This document shows positions 1-7,953 of a stretch of 64,000 nt of DNA, piece by piece; within the stretch, counting starts at the first letter, position 1, and every line of letters begins with the position of its first letter. Source of the stretch: Microbacterium testaceum (GTDB taxonomy: Bacteria; Actinomycetota; Actinomycetes; Actinomycetales; Microbacteriaceae); the NCBI RefSeq assembly GCF_003075375.1, contig NZ_QDFT01000004.1:62001-126000 (forward strand), in the 5' to 3' direction. Made by a program: the position numbers and the translations under genes. Under the pieces are notes generated by a model. It was not told the DNA's origin. It did not search any database and was given only the letters and a program-made list of their open reading frames with translations.

Positions 1-576
1 GAAGGCGCTCTGCGCCTCGCGCATGGCCTCGGCCAGAGCCGGGGCCAGCTCGCCGATGGTCTCGACGCGGCGCATCCCGCGCCCGCCGCCACCGGCGACC
101 GCCTTGGCGAAGAGGGGGAAGCCGATGTCGTCGGCCTGCGCCAGCAGCGCGTCGATGTCGTCGGAGGCGGGAGTGGAGCGCAGCACCGGGACGCCCGCGG
201 CGACGGCGTGCTCCTTCGCGGTGACCTTGTTGCCCGCCATCGACAGCACCTCGGCGGGCGGGCCGATGAACGTGATGCCGTGAGCGGCGGCCTTGGCGGC
301 GAGCTCCGGATTCTCGGACAGGAATCCGTAGCCGGGGTAGATGGCATCCGCCCCGCACTCGCGCGCGACACGGATGATCTCGTCCACGTCGAGGTAGGCG
401 CGCACGGGGTGCCCGCGCTCGCCGATCTGGTAGGCCTCGTCGGCCTTCAGGCGGTGCAAGGACGCGCGGTCCTCGTACGGGTAGACCGCGACGGTGCGCG
501 CTCCGACCTCGTAAGCGGCGCGGAACGCCCGGATGGCGATCTCCCCGCGATTGGCGACCAGGATCTTCGAGAACAT
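1..576 (-). CDS. pyc: Pyruvate carboxylase, N-terminal part (cut by the window edge)
   Basis: Biotin-dependent carboxylation of pyruvate to oxaloacetate, an anaplerotic reaction in the cytoplasm. The visible 192 residues are the start of the biotin carboxylase domain. They open with MFSKILVANRGEIAIRAFRA, continue with a YPYEDRASLHRLKADEAYQIGE-type stretch typical of pyruvate carboxylase rather than acyl-CoA carboxylase, and reach the glycine-rich ATP-grasp loop AGGGGRGMRR near residue 168. The ATG at 576 has a GTGAGGTG-like ribosome site just upstream. The rest of the gene lies outside the window. It is divergent from the ParA-like gene at 645. An acyl-CoA carboxylase subunit is the main alternative but fits the N-terminus less well. 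Confidence 0.9.
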   Translation of the reverse strand, partial: MFSKILVANRGEIAIRAFRAAYEVGARTVAVYPYEDRASLHRLKADEAYQIGERGHPVRAYLDVDEIIRVARECGADAIYPGYGFLSENPELAAKAAAHGITFIGPPAEVLSMAGNKVTAKEHAVAAGVPVLRSTPASDDIDALLAQADDIGFPLFAKAVAGGGGRGMRRVETIGELAPALAEAMREAQSAF

Positions 577-644
577 GCGCACCTCACGTCAAGCTGGCGG
601 AGCTGAATGTGCTCACAGCCTAGGGGACGGTAACGTGGACTCTC

Positions 645-1457
645 GTGCACGTACTCTCCGTCAGCTCTCTCAAAGGCGGGGTCGGCAAGACGACCGTGAC
701 ACTCGGGCTGGCTTCGGCCGCCTTCGCACGTGGCGTTCGCACTCTCGTCGTCGACCTCGACCCCCAGTCCGACGTGTCGACCGGGATGGACATCCAGGTC
801 GCCGGTCGCCTCAACATCGCCGATGTCCTGGCGAACCCGAAAGAGAAGGTCGTGCGCCAGGCGATCACCTCGAGCGGGTGGGCCAAGGTGCACCCCGGCA
901 CCATCGACGTGCTCATCGGCAGCCCGTCGGCCATCAATTTCGACGGCCCGCACCCGAGCGTGCGCGACGTCTGGAAGCTCGAAGAGGCCCTCGCCACGAT
1001 CGAGAGCGAGTACGACCTCGTGCTCATCGACTGCGCCCCCTCACTCAATGCGCTCACGCGCACCGCGTGGGCCGCGAGCGACCGCGTGGTCGTGGTGACC
1101 GAGCCGGGTCTGTTCTCGGTCGCCGCCGCCGACCGCGCACTGCGCGCGATCGAAGAGATCCGCCGCGGCCTGTCGCCGCGTCTGCAGCCCCTCGGCGTCG
1201 TGGTCAACCGCGTGCGCCCGCAGTCGATCGAGCACCAGTTCCGCATCAAAGAACTGCGCGACATGTTCGGCCCGCTCGTGCTCAACCCCCAGCTGCCCGA
1301 GCGCACCTCGCTGCAGCAGGCGCAGGGTGCCGCCAAGCCGCTGCACGTGTGGCCGGGCGATTCGGCGCAGGAGCTCGCCGCCGACTTCGACGCCCTGCTC
1401 GACCGCATCGTGCGCACGGGTCGGATCCCGGTTGCGTCCGAGGCCCCGCAGGCCTGA
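645..1457 (+). CDS. ParA-family ATPase (stand-alone)
   Basis: A 270-residue MinD/ParA-type P-loop ATPase. A deviant Walker A motif, SLKGGVGKTT, sits at residues 8-17. It is followed by VVDLDPQ (Walker A') and LVLIDCAPS (Walker B) near residue 125. The family moves DNA or protein cargo by ATP-driven surface oscillation. No ParB or scp gene is adjacent, so this is not the chromosome segregation ParA; another ParA lies at 57466-58368. The start is GTG at 645; a GTG at 635 is out of frame. A strong hairpin follows at 1473-1508. Its cargo cannot be read from the sequence. Confidence 0.85.
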   Translation: MHVLSVSSLKGGVGKTTVTLGLASAAFARGVRTLVVDLDPQSDVSTGMDIQVAGRLNIADVLANPKEKVVRQAITSSGWAKVHPGTIDVLIGSPSAINFDGPHPSVRDVWKLEEALATIESEYDLVLIDCAPSLNALTRTAWAASDRVVVVTEPGLFSVAAADRALRAIEEIRRGLSPRLQPLGVVVNRVRPQSIEHQFRIKELRDMFGPLVLNPQLPERTSLQQAQGAAKPLHVWPGDSAQELAADFDALLDRIVRTGRIPVASEAPQA

Positions 1458-1472
1458 CCCCGCCTTCGCGAG

Positions 1473-1508
1473 AACGCCGTCCCGCTGCGCTGCAGCCGGG
1501 GCGGCGTT
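1473..1508 (+). terminator. Intrinsic terminator after the ParA-like gene
   Basis: Arms AACGCCGTCCCG (1473-1484) and CGGGGCGGCGTT (1497-1508) form a 12-bp stem with one G-T pair and a 12-nt loop. The stem is followed by a pyrimidine-rich TCTTCT. It begins 15 nt after the stop codon. Confidence 0.75.
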
Positions 1509-1526
1509 TCTTCTCCCTGGTGACCC

Positions 1527-1556
1527 GGTCGAGGACCTGAGCCCGTCGAGGGGTCC
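1527..1556. repeat. REP-like palindrome
   Basis: The stretch GGTCGAGGACCTGAGCCCGT... ending in CGAGGGGTCC has two facing GACC/GGTC-type arms around CTGAGCCCGTCGAG. It resembles the CTTCGACAGGCTCAGG-type intergenic palindromes common in actinobacteria. It sits in the gap between the convergent ParA-like and MerR genes. Family membership is from memory and was not searched. Confidence 0.4.
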
Positions 1557-1666
1557 GGGCACACGGAACGTGGATGCTGTGGCATCCGGGATCCGAGAGC
1601 GTCAGGCTGTGCGGCCGCCGGGCACGCGAAACGTGGATGCCGTGGCATCCGGGATCCGAGAGCGTC
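1557..1666. repeat. Two direct 47-bp repeats, 63 bp apart
   Basis: Copy 1 (1557-1603) and copy 2 (1620-1666) differ at only a few positions. Each contains a short inverted repeat GGATGCnGTGGCATCC followed by GGGATCC. They fill the gap between two convergent genes and reach the stop codon of the MerR gene at 1676. They do not encode anything recognisable. Confidence 0.8.
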
Positions 1667-1675
1667 GGGGGCGCG

Positions 1676-2221
1676 TCAGGCGGTGCGGGCCGCGCGGCGG
1701 GCGGCGAGCTCGTCGACCGCCTCGGGGGTGGCCTTCTCGAAGTCCACCAGCGTCGACTCGACCTCGCGCAGCACCTTGCCGACCGCGATGCCGAAGACGC
1801 CCTGACCGCGGCTGACGAGGTCGATGACCTCGTCGTTCGAGGTGCAGAGATAGACCGAGGCGCCGTCGCTCATGAGCGTCGTGCCCGCGAGGTCGCGGAT
1901 GCCGGCCGCACGCAGCTGGTCGACCGCGGTGCGGATCTGCTGCAGCGAGATGCCGGTGTCGAGGAGGCGCTTGACGAGCTTGAGCACCAGGATGTCGCGG
2001 AAGCCGTAGAGACGCTGCGAACCGGAGCCGCTCGCGCCGCGCACGGTGGGGACCACGAGCTCGGTGCGGGCCCAGTAGTCGAGCTGACGGTAGGTGATCC
2101 CGGCGGCGCGGGCGGCGACCGCTCCGCGGTATCCGGTGTCGTCGTCCATCTCGGGCAGACCGTCGGTGAAGAGGAGGTCGGTGGCGAACCGGGGTTCGCC
2201 GACTGCGTCGCCAGCGTTCAT
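1676..2221 (-). CDS. MerR-family regulator, ResR/McdR-like (Rv1830 type)
   Basis: A 181-residue DNA-binding regulator. The winged-helix MerR domain occupies about residues 30-105, with AARAAGITYRQLDYWARTEL as the recognition region and a Gly-Ser-rich wing before QRLYGFRDILVLKLVKRLL. Its place beside ftsR and garA matches mycobacterial Rv1830 (resR/mcdR), which affects growth and division. That link is inferred from synteny and domain layout. The ATG at 2221 has AGGAGG about 10 nt upstream. The C-terminal third carries no obvious ligand-binding site. The bifunctional nuclease gene that separates the two MerR genes in mycobacteria is missing here. Confidence 0.8.
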   Translation of the reverse strand: MNAGDAVGEPRFATDLLFTDGLPEMDDDTGYRGAVAARAAGITYRQLDYWARTELVVPTVRGASGSGSQRLYGFRDILVLKLVKRLLDTGISLQQIRTAVDQLRAAGIRDLAGTTLMSDGASVYLCTSNDEVIDLVSRGQGVFGIAVGKVLREVESTLVDFEKATPEAVDELAARRAARTA

Positions 2222-2316
2222 GCTCGCGCCCTCCTCTTCTGCTCGTTTCTTCCACGCTAGATCAGCGAGGCTCCCCCGGCAATGACATCCGCTCCGAGGG
2301 CCGCGGCGTGTCGCGA

Positions 2317-3003
2317 TCAGGACAGCAATCGCTCCAGGGCGTCGCGCACGAACATCGCGCGGACCTCGTCGAGACGCGTCGCCAGCTCGGGCGCGAGCTC
2401 GCTCGCCTTGGCGCGCGAGGGCGCATCGGGACGACGCAGCAGAGCCGACAGCGCCGACTCCACGAGGGACACCTCGCGCTCGGCGCTCTGACGCAGCGAG
2501 CGGACGTGCCGGGGCTCGATCCCGTACCGATCGAGCGCGACCAGGGCGCGCAGCAGCGTGACCGTCTGCTCGGAGTAGCTGTCGGCCGCGGCGATCACGC
2601 CCGTGCTGACCGCGTCGTTGAGCAGCTGCGGACCGGCACCGGCCGCGGCCAGGAGCTCTTCGCGGCGGTAACGGCGCGGAGCCGTGGTCATCGAGGGGAT
2701 CGCGGTGGGCGGCGCGGGATTGCGGCCGGCGTCGAGATCCTCGAGGTACTCGCGGATCACGACGAGCGGCAGGTAGTGATCGCGCTGGAGGGTGAGCGCC
2801 AGTCGCAGCCTCTCGAGGTCGGCGCCCGAGAACTTGCGGTAACCGGACTCGGTGCGGGTGGGCGTGACGATGCCCTGCACCTCGAGGAAGCGCAGCTTGC
2901 TGGACGTCAGCGCCGGGAAGTCGGGGGTCAGGCGCGCGAGCACCTGGCCGATGCTGAGCAGCCCCGCAGCCGCCTGACGACCACGGGAGGGGGCTGCCGC
3001 CAT
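2317..3003 (-). CDS. ftsR: MerR-family regulator FtsR
   Basis: A 228-residue regulator. The MerR helix-turn-helix lies at about residues 15-85 and shows LLSIGQVLARLTPDFPALTS, SKLRFLEVQGIV and SGYRKFSGADLERLRL. The long C-terminal part is typical of the Rv1828/Cg1631 family. In Corynebacterium, FtsR activates ftsZ transcription, so a role in division control is likely. The start codon overlaps the garA stop by one base (TGATG), so the two genes are translationally coupled. The assignment rests on domain pattern and on the conserved garA-ftsR-merR order. Confidence 0.85.
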   Translation of the reverse strand: MAAAPSRGRQAAAGLLSIGQVLARLTPDFPALTSSKLRFLEVQGIVTPTRTESGYRKFSGADLERLRLALTLQRDHYLPLVVIREYLEDLDAGRNPAPPTAIPSMTTAPRRYRREELLAAAGAGPQLLNDAVSTGVIAAADSYSEQTVTLLRALVALDRYGIEPRHVRSLRQSAEREVSLVESALSALLRRPDAPSRAKASELAPELATRLDEVRAMFVRDALERLLS

Positions 3004-3488
3004 CAGTGCTCTGCCGCGGGCAGGTCGACGGGCGAACCGAAGAAGTTCAGCCGGAACTTGCCGATGCGCACCTCGGAGCCGTTGACCAGGGCCGAGCGGT
3101 CGACACGCTCACCGTTGACGTAGCTGCCGTTGAGCGAGCGCTGGTCGACGATCTCGAACGCGCTGCCGTTGCGGATGATCTCGGCGTGACGACGCGAGAC
3201 CGTGACGTCGTCGAAGAAGAGGTCGGCTTCGGGATGCCGGCCCACGGTCGTGACGTCGGTGTCGAGCAGGTAGCGCGCACCGGTCGTGGGGCCCGAGCGC
3301 ACGATCAGCAGAGCCGCACCCGAGGGCAGCGCATCGATGGCCTCGAGCTCGGCCTCGGTGAGGTCGGCTCCGAAGGGGACGAACGACAGGTCGGCGTCGT
3401 GGGTCTGGGTCGTGTCGTGCGCGCGATCGGCGGCGGCGTCGGCCGCGCGTCGGATCTCGTCGCGATCGAATCGGCTGGTCTCGTCCAC
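3003..3488 (-). CDS. garA: FHA-domain regulator GarA/OdhI
   Basis: A 161-residue protein. The FHA domain at about residues 70-150 has the GRHPEADLFFDDVTVSRRHA core and a SLNGSYVNGERV motif, followed by IGKFRLNFF. GarA/OdhI binds 2-oxoglutarate dehydrogenase and glutamate enzymes when its N-terminal tail is unphosphorylated; the kinases PknB and PknG switch it off. The usual ETTSVF phosphorylation motif is not present; the nearest Thr-rich stretch is DTTQTHDADL. The chosen GTG at 3488 follows GAGAGGGAG; the open frame runs much further upstream but only as antisense of lpdA. It is the first gene of a leftward operon with ftsR. Confidence 0.88.
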   Translation of the reverse strand: MDETSRFDRDEIRRAADAAADRAHDTTQTHDADLSFVPFGADLTEAELEAIDALPSGAALLIVRSGPTTGARYLLDTDVTTVGRHPEADLFFDDVTVSRRHAEIIRNGSAFEIVDQRSLNGSYVNGERVDRSALVNGSEVRIGKFRLNFFGSPVDLPAAEH

Positions 3489-3743
3489 GGCTACTCCCTC
3501 TCTTTCACCATAACCGATCGCTTCTGCGCGGAAGGAGCGACCGAGCGGACGCGGGCCATGGTGAGGCGTGATGTCTCGGCTTCGTCGACGACGCCGCGGA
3601 GATGGGGGTGCGGAATCGGTCGACGAGACACTCGAACCTATCGACCCGGGGTCGCCCCTGTCGAGTCCGGCCACCCCCGCGTGCACCCGCCGGGCGCGGC
3701 GGATCACCCGCGACGCTCCCAGGACGATGTCGGACGCCCTCGT

Positions 3744-3749
3744 TAGGCT
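3744..3749 (+). promoter_or_regulatory. -10 element for a leaderless copC-like start
   Basis: TAGGCT lies exactly 6 nt before the GTG start at 3756, so transcription would begin at or within the start codon. No ribosome-binding site is present. No convincing -35 box is visible. Confidence 0.5.
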
Positions 3750-3755
3750 CGCCGG

Positions 3756-4400
3756 GTGACCTCTTCCTCCGCTCTCCGCCGACGCTCCCTTCCCGCCGTC
3801 GTGGCCGCCCTGCTGCTTGCCCTGGCCGCCGTGCTCCTCCCGGCTCTGCCGGCGTCCGCGCACGACGAGCTGGTCTCGAGCGACCCGGGTGCCGACGCCG
3901 TCCTCGATGCGCTCCCGTCCCAGCTGACGCTGTCTTTCAGCGCCGACGTCCTGACCGACGCGGGGGCCACGGTGATCGAGGTGACGGATGCCGCCGGCAC
4001 ACGCCTCGACGACGGTGCGCCGCAGGTCGCGGGCACCGAGGTCACCCAGGCGCTGACCGGCGAGGCGTCGGGGGCGGTGACGGTGCTGTGGCGCGTGGTC
4101 TCGAGCGACGGCCACCCGATCGACGGCGACTTCTCGTTCTCGGTGCCCGTGGCGGCATCCACCCCCACCCCGACCCCCCAGGCGACCACCGCGGTTCCGA
4201 CGCCCTCGGCCGAGGCCTCTCGCGCACCCGTCGAGACCGCAGCGGCGACCGCGGCCCCCGCCGAGACGGCCTCCCCGGCCTCTCCCCTGCCGTGGATCCT
4301 GCTCGCCGTCGCCCTGGTCGTCGTGGCCGGCGTCCTGGTGTACGTCTTCGCCGCTCGCGGGCGGGGGAACACCGCCGACCGCGGGACCTCCGGGCGATAG
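3756..4400 (+). CDS. CopC/YobA-like copper resistance domain protein, membrane-anchored
   Basis: A 214-residue exported protein. A signal peptide (residues 1-34) ends in LPASAHDEL, so the mature protein begins with the His of the CopC copper site. The CopC domain (about 34-132) follows with SDPGADAVLDALPSQLTLSF and VVSSDGHPIDGDFSF, including the second His. After a Thr/Pro/Ala-rich linker a transmembrane helix (about 177-203) anchors it to the membrane, with a basic tail inside. Copper binding outside the membrane is the likely role. No CopD is adjacent. The stop codon TAG is part of the lpdA -10 element. Confidence 0.85.
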   Translation: MTSSSALRRRSLPAVVAALLLALAAVLLPALPASAHDELVSSDPGADAVLDALPSQLTLSFSADVLTDAGATVIEVTDAAGTRLDDGAPQVAGTEVTQALTGEASGAVTVLWRVVSSDGHPIDGDFSFSVPVAASTPTPTPQATTAVPTPSAEASRAPVETAAATAAPAETASPASPLPWILLAVALVVVAGVLVYVFAARGRGNTADRGTSGR

Positions 4401-4403
4401 GCT
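4398..4403 (+). promoter_or_regulatory. -10 element for lpdA
   Basis: TAGGCT ends 6 nt before the lpdA ATG at 4410. Its first three bases are the stop codon of the preceding gene. GGAG in between could also act as a ribosome site for read-through transcripts. Confidence 0.5.
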
Positions 4404-4409
4404 GGAGCC

Positions 4410-5807
4410 ATGCCTCATTACGATCTGGTCATTCTTGGTGCGGGTCCCGGCGGGTACGTCGCCGCCGTCCGCGGCGCACAGCTCGGACTGTCGGTCGCGA
4501 TCGTCGAAGAGAAGTACTGGGGCGGTGTGTGCCTGAACGTGGGCTGCATCCCCTCCAAGGCCCTCCTGCGCAACGCCGACCTCGCGCACACGTTCCACGC
4601 GAAGGCCGACCTGTTCGGCATCTCCGGTGACGTCACCTTCGACTTCGGCAAGGCGTTCGACCGCTCCCGCACGGTCGCCGCCGGCCACGTCAAGGGCATC
4701 CACTACCTGATGAAGAAGAACAAGGTCACCGAGTACGAAGGCCGCGGTCACTTCACCGACGACCACACCCTGGATGTGACCTTGACCGACGGCTCGAAGG
4801 AGCAGGTCACCTTCGACAACGTCATCATCGCCACCGGTTCCACCGTGCGTCTGCTGCCGGGGGTCACCCTCAGCGAGAACGTCGTCACCTACGAGGAGCA
4901 GATCCTCACCCGTGAGCTGCCGGAGTCGATCGTCATCGTCGGCGCCGGCGCCATCGGCATGGAATTCGCCTACGTCATGACCAACTACGGCGTGAAGGTC
5001 ACCATCATCGAGTTCCTCGACCGGGCCCTGCCCAACGAAGACGCCGAGGTGTCCAAAGAGATCCAGAAGCAGTACAAGGGCTACGGCGTCGACATCCTCA
5101 CCTCCACCAAGGTCGACTCCGTCACCGACCACGGCGACAAGGTCACCGTCGCCTACACCGCCAAAGACGGCTCGACCGGCTCCATCGACGCCGACCGCGT
5201 GCTGATGTCCATCGGCTTCGCCCCCAAGGTCGACGGTTTCGGTCTCGACAACACGGGCGTGAAGCTCACCGAGCGCGGCGCGATCGACATCGACGACCAC
5301 ATGCGCACCAACGTGCCCCACATCTACGCCATCGGCGACGTCACCGCCAAGCTGCAGCTCGCGCACGTCGCCGAAGCGCAGGGCGTCGTCGCCGCCGAGA
5401 CCATCGCAAACGCCGAGACCCAGACCCTCGGCGACTACCGCAACATGCCCCGCGCCACCTTCTGCAACCCGCAGGTCGCCTCGTTCGGCCTCACCGAGCA
5501 GCAGGCCCGCGACGCCGGACACGACATCAAGGTCGCCAAGTTCCCCTTCTCGGCCAACGGCAAGGCGAACGGCCTGGGCGAGCCCGTCGGCTTCGTCAAG
5601 CTCGTCGCCGACGCCGACACCCTCGAGCTCATCGGCGGCCACCTCATCGGCCCCGACGTGTCCGAACTGCTGCCCGAACTCACCCTCGCGCAGAAGTGGG
5701 ACCTCACGGCCCTCGAGGCGGCTCGCAACGTGCACACCCACCCGACGCTGTCGGAGGGTCTGCAAGAGGCGTTCCACGGCCTGACGGGTCACATGATCAA
5801 CCTCTGA
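4410..5807 (+). CDS. lpdA: Dihydrolipoyl dehydrogenase (E3)
   Basis: A 465-residue flavoenzyme that reoxidises dihydrolipoamide for the pyruvate and 2-oxoglutarate dehydrogenase complexes, using NAD. It has the FAD site GAGPGG (residues 10-15), the redox disulfide in [13 protein letters not shown] (Cys41 and Cys46), the NAD site [11 protein letters not shown] near residue 178, a YAIGDV FAD motif near 308, and the C-terminal HTHPTLSE with the catalytic His. The length is normal for the family. Codon use is strongly biased, as expected for a highly expressed gene. It lies close to garA, whose product controls one of the complexes it serves. Confidence 0.97.
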   Translation: MPHYDLVILGAGPGGYVAAVRGAQLGLSVAIVEEKYWGGVCLNVGCIPSKALLRNADLAHTFHAKADLFGISGDVTFDFGKAFDRSRTVAAGHVKGIHYLMKKNKVTEYEGRGHFTDDHTLDVTLTDGSKEQVTFDNVIIATGSTVRLLPGVTLSENVVTYEEQILTRELPESIVIVGAGAIGMEFAYVMTNYGVKVTIIEFLDRALPNEDAEVSKEIQKQYKGYGVDILTSTKVDSVTDHGDKVTVAYTAKDGSTGSIDADRVLMSIGFAPKVDGFGLDNTGVKLTERGAIDIDDHMRTNVPHIYAIGDVTAKLQLAHVAEAQGVVAAETIANAETQTLGDYRNMPRATFCNPQVASFGLTEQQARDAGHDIKVAKFPFSANGKANGLGEPVGFVKLVADADTLELIGGHLIGPDVSELLPELTLAQKWDLTALEAARNVHTHPTLSEGLQEAFHGLTGHMINL

Positions 5808-5824
5808 TCGCACCGACCATCACG

Positions 5825-5854
5825 AAGGCCCGCCCGGCTCGCCGGGCGGGCCTT
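5825..5854 (+). terminator. Intrinsic terminator after lpdA
   Basis: A perfect 13-bp stem, AAGGCCCGCCCGG (5825-5837) with CCGGGCGGGCCTT (5842-5854), closes a 4-nt loop CTCG. It begins 17 nt after the lpdA stop. Confidence 0.9.
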
Positions 5855-5869
5855 CGCGCGTCTCGGGCG

Positions 5870-5932
5870 CGGCGCGGGCGCGGGCGCGGGCTCGGCTCGG
5901 GCTCGGGCCCGGGCTCGGGCTCGGGCTCGGGG
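5870..5932. repeat. GC-rich hexamer repeat (GGGCTC)
   Basis: Low-complexity tract made of GGGCGC and then GGGCTC units in the 453-bp gap between lpdA and the CYTH gene. No gene is visible here. Confidence 0.7.
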
Positions 5933-6005
5933 TCGCGAAACAGCATCCCGCTGACAACTCGGCGACATCCTGCAACCGACTCGTCAGCGGAACGCAGTCT
6001 CGCGC
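5933..6005. repeat. Inverted-repeat element, family A, copy 1
   Basis: A 73-bp element. Facing arms centre on GCTGACAACTCGG and CCGACTCGTCAGC around the core CGACATCCTGCAA, so the transcript could fold into a long hairpin. It is repeated almost exactly at 6106-6178 and, in the opposite orientation, at 51576-51640. Confidence 0.8.
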
Positions 6006-6105
6006 GCAGCCACGCGAAGCCGGACCGCGCGCGGGTTCGCCGGGCGCGGCCCAGTCCGCGAGCAGCCCGCGAGCGGCCCACGGCCGGGCCGCATCGCGCG
6101 CAGCG

Positions 6106-6178
6106 TCGCGAAACAGCATGCCGCTGACAACTCGGCGACATCCTGCAACCGACTCGTCAGCGGAACGCAGTCTCGCGC
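6106..6178. repeat. Inverted-repeat element, family A, copy 2
   Basis: Direct copy of 5933-6005, 173 bp away, with a single difference noticed near the left end (CATGCCG for CATCCCG). The 100 bp between the copies is low-complexity, GC-rich and non-coding. Confidence 0.8.
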
Positions 6179-6260
6179 TCAGCCGCGCCGAGCGAACGGC
6201 GCACGGGCGCGGCGGCGGCGCGGCGCCGGCGCGGCGCGACCGGGCGGGCGGCCGGCCGGG

Positions 6261-6905
6261 TCAGTGGCCGAGGGCGCGCGCCAGTTTCGAGCCGGATGCC
6301 GCGGGCCTGCCGCCGGCGGCGAAGACGGCCTGATCGACGGCGGCGAAGAACGCGGCGCGCTCGGCGTCGTCGGCGGGGGCGGCGGGACCGAGCTCGACCT
6401 CCCACTCGCGCCAGGCCGATTCGGCGTCGCGGCGTTCGTCGCGGGCACGGACCCGGTCGTCGACGAACTCGGCGACCTCACGGCCCTCGGCGTCGAGCAG
6501 GGCGTACGCCGTGCGGGCGTTGCGCACCCGCGCGAGGGGCAGGAAGGGCGGCTGCGCGAGGGAGGACACGGCATCCTGGACCGCCTCGGGAACCACCGGG
6601 TCGGCGTCGTCGTCGGTCACGTCGCCCAACGGCCACTGCGTCTCGCGGCGACCGCCACCCTCGAGGGGGCCTTTGACATGCCAGCCCTCGTCGGGGCCGC
6701 CACGGCGGCGTCGCACCGCCACGCCCGCCCGCGCCAACGCGGTGTCGGGGGTGTCGACGTACCGGGCGTCGAGATCGCGCGGCTCAGCGTCGCCGACGCG
6801 CACCACACCGGGCAGCGTCGACCAGTCCGGAAGGGGCGTGTCGGCGTCGACGTCGTACTTCTTCTCGACCTCGACGCTCGACCCGCCCGCGGGGGCTGCG
6901 CTCAA
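6261..6905 (-). CDS. CYTH-domain protein
   Basis: A 214-residue protein of the CYTH fold (class IV adenylate cyclase / thiamine triphosphatase / inorganic polyphosphatase superfamily). The hallmark ExExK motif is VEVEKKYDVD near the N-terminus. Basic and acidic strands follow: VAVRRRRGG, WHVKGPLEGGGRRET, and VAEFVDDRVRARD. The product acts on a triphosphate or polyphosphate; the exact substrate cannot be told. No ATG or GTG lies before the ExExK motif. The TTG at 6905 overlaps the stop of the upstream gene (TTGA), which suggests coupled translation and decides the start. Confidence 0.8.
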   Translation of the reverse strand: MSAAPAGGSSVEVEKKYDVDADTPLPDWSTLPGVVRVGDAEPRDLDARYVDTPDTALARAGVAVRRRRGGPDEGWHVKGPLEGGGRRETQWPLGDVTDDDADPVVPEAVQDAVSSLAQPPFLPLARVRNARTAYALLDAEGREVAEFVDDRVRARDERRDAESAWREWEVELGPAAPADDAERAAFFAAVDQAVFAAGGRPAASGSKLARALGH

Positions 6906-7129
6906 TCGTCGCGCCCGTAGCCGTCGGGGTTGATGTCCTCGGTCTCTTCGGCATACACGAAGACGCTCTGGGTGGGGCCGTCGGCATCCCCGGTGTTCGT
7001 CGCCTCGCCCTGGCGGCGGTAGATCAGCTGGCCCTCGCTGTAGGGCATGATCAGCGTGTCGTCGGAGTCGTTCTCGAGGGGGATGACCTGCCCGTCGAGC
7101 GGGCCTCCGGTCAGTCGTGCGATAGCCAT
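6902..7129 (-). CDS. Small conserved-looking acidic protein
   Basis: A 75-residue protein not assigned to a family. It starts MAIARLTGGPLDGQVIPL and ends in a strongly acidic tail (YAEETEDINPDGYGRDD). The GGPLDGQ stretch resembles short actinobacterial hypothetical proteins and possibly forms small beta strands. It shares an operon with the CYTH protein (4-nt overlap), so a common process is plausible. Its gene is divergent from the amidotransferase at 7198. Confidence 0.65.
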   Translation of the reverse strand: MAIARLTGGPLDGQVIPLENDSDDTLIMPYSEGQLIYRRQGEATNTGDADGPTQSVFVYAEETEDINPDGYGRDD

Positions 7130-7184
7130 GTCGCCAGCGTAGACCGCGGGCGCCCCCGCGCCCGGCGCCTTGACACCGCTGACC

Positions 7185-7190
7185 TAGAAT
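7185..7190 (+). promoter_or_regulatory. -10 element for a leaderless amidotransferase start
   Basis: TAGAAT lies 7 nt before the GTG at 7198. A TTGACA is present at 7170-7175 but is far too close to pair with this -10, so it is probably coincidental. Confidence 0.5.
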
Positions 7191-7197
7191 CGCTCGG

Positions 7198-7953
7198 GTG
7201 ACTGCGACGGAACTGCCCGGCGACCGCCCCTTCGTCCTGCTGGCCACGCGGGCCGAGGACCTGCCGGCCGACGAGGAGTACGCGCTGTTCCTGCGGTACA
7301 CCGGGCTTTCCCCCGAGCGGCTCCTGCGCGTGCGCCTCGAGCGGGACCCGATGCCGCCGCTCGACCTCGACGAGGTGTCGGGCATCCTCGTCGGCGGGAG
7401 CCCCTTCAACGCGTCGGACCCCCTCGAGAAGAAGTCGGCGGTGCAGCGACGGGTCGAGGCCGAGATGGCCGAGCTCGTCGCCGAGGTCGTCGCCCGCGAC
7501 ACGCCGTTCCTGGGCGCCTGCTACGGCGTCGGCACCCTCGGCACGCACCTCGGCGCCCCGATCGACGCGACCTTCGCCGAGCCCATCAGCGTCGTCGACA
7601 TCAGCCTGACGGCCGCGGGCCGCGCCGATGCGCTGACGACCGGCCTGCCCGAGGGCTTCACCGCCTTCGTCGGCCACAAAGAAGCGATCAGCGCTCTTCC
7701 TCCCCAGGCGGAGCTGCTGGCGTCCTCTCCCACCTGCCCCGTGCAGATGTTCCGGCTCGGACGGAACGTGTACGCCACCCAGTTCCACCCCGAGCTCGAC
7801 CTGGACGGCATCGTCACGCGCATCCACGCCTACGCGTCGTACGGGTACTTCGGTCCCGACGAGCTCGACCTCACCCTCGCGGCGGTACGGCGGGCGCCGG
7901 TCACGGCTCCGTCGCGACTGCTGCGCACGTTCGTCGAGCGCTACGCGCGCTGA
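7198..7953 (+). CDS. Class I glutamine amidotransferase-like protein
   Basis: A 251-residue GATase1-fold protein related to the amidotransferase part of GMP synthase (COG0518). The nucleophile is Cys108 in FLGACYG, and the His-Glu pair appears in ATQFHPELD near residue 198. The GGSPFNASDP loop near 67 corresponds to the oxyanion region. Such stand-alone proteins hydrolyse glutamine or gamma-glutamyl compounds; the acceptor is unknown. The start is the GTG implied by the -10 element at 7185. Its last 13 bases overlap the convergent epimerase gene. Confidence 0.8.
   Translation: MTATELPGDRPFVLLATRAEDLPADEEYALFLRYTGLSPERLLRVRLERDPMPPLDLDEVSGILVGGSPFNASDPLEKKSAVQRRVEAEMAELVAEVVARDTPFLGACYGVGTLGTHLGAPIDATFAEPISVVDISLTAAGRADALTTGLPEGFTAFVGHKEAISALPPQAELLASSPTCPVQMFRLGRNVYATQFHPELDLDGIVTRIHAYASYGYFGPDELDLTLAAVRRAPVTAPSRLLRTFVERYAR

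Noticed and set aside
3003-5813. 936-residue open frame on the minus strand across lpdA and garA
   Set aside because: The part opposite lpdA is only antisense; lpdA on the plus strand has full catalytic motifs. Only the last 161 residues, from the GTG at 3488, are GarA.
7170-7175. TTGACA as -35 box for the amidotransferase
   Set aside because: It lies only 9 nt from TAGAAT, too close for a sigma-70-type promoter.
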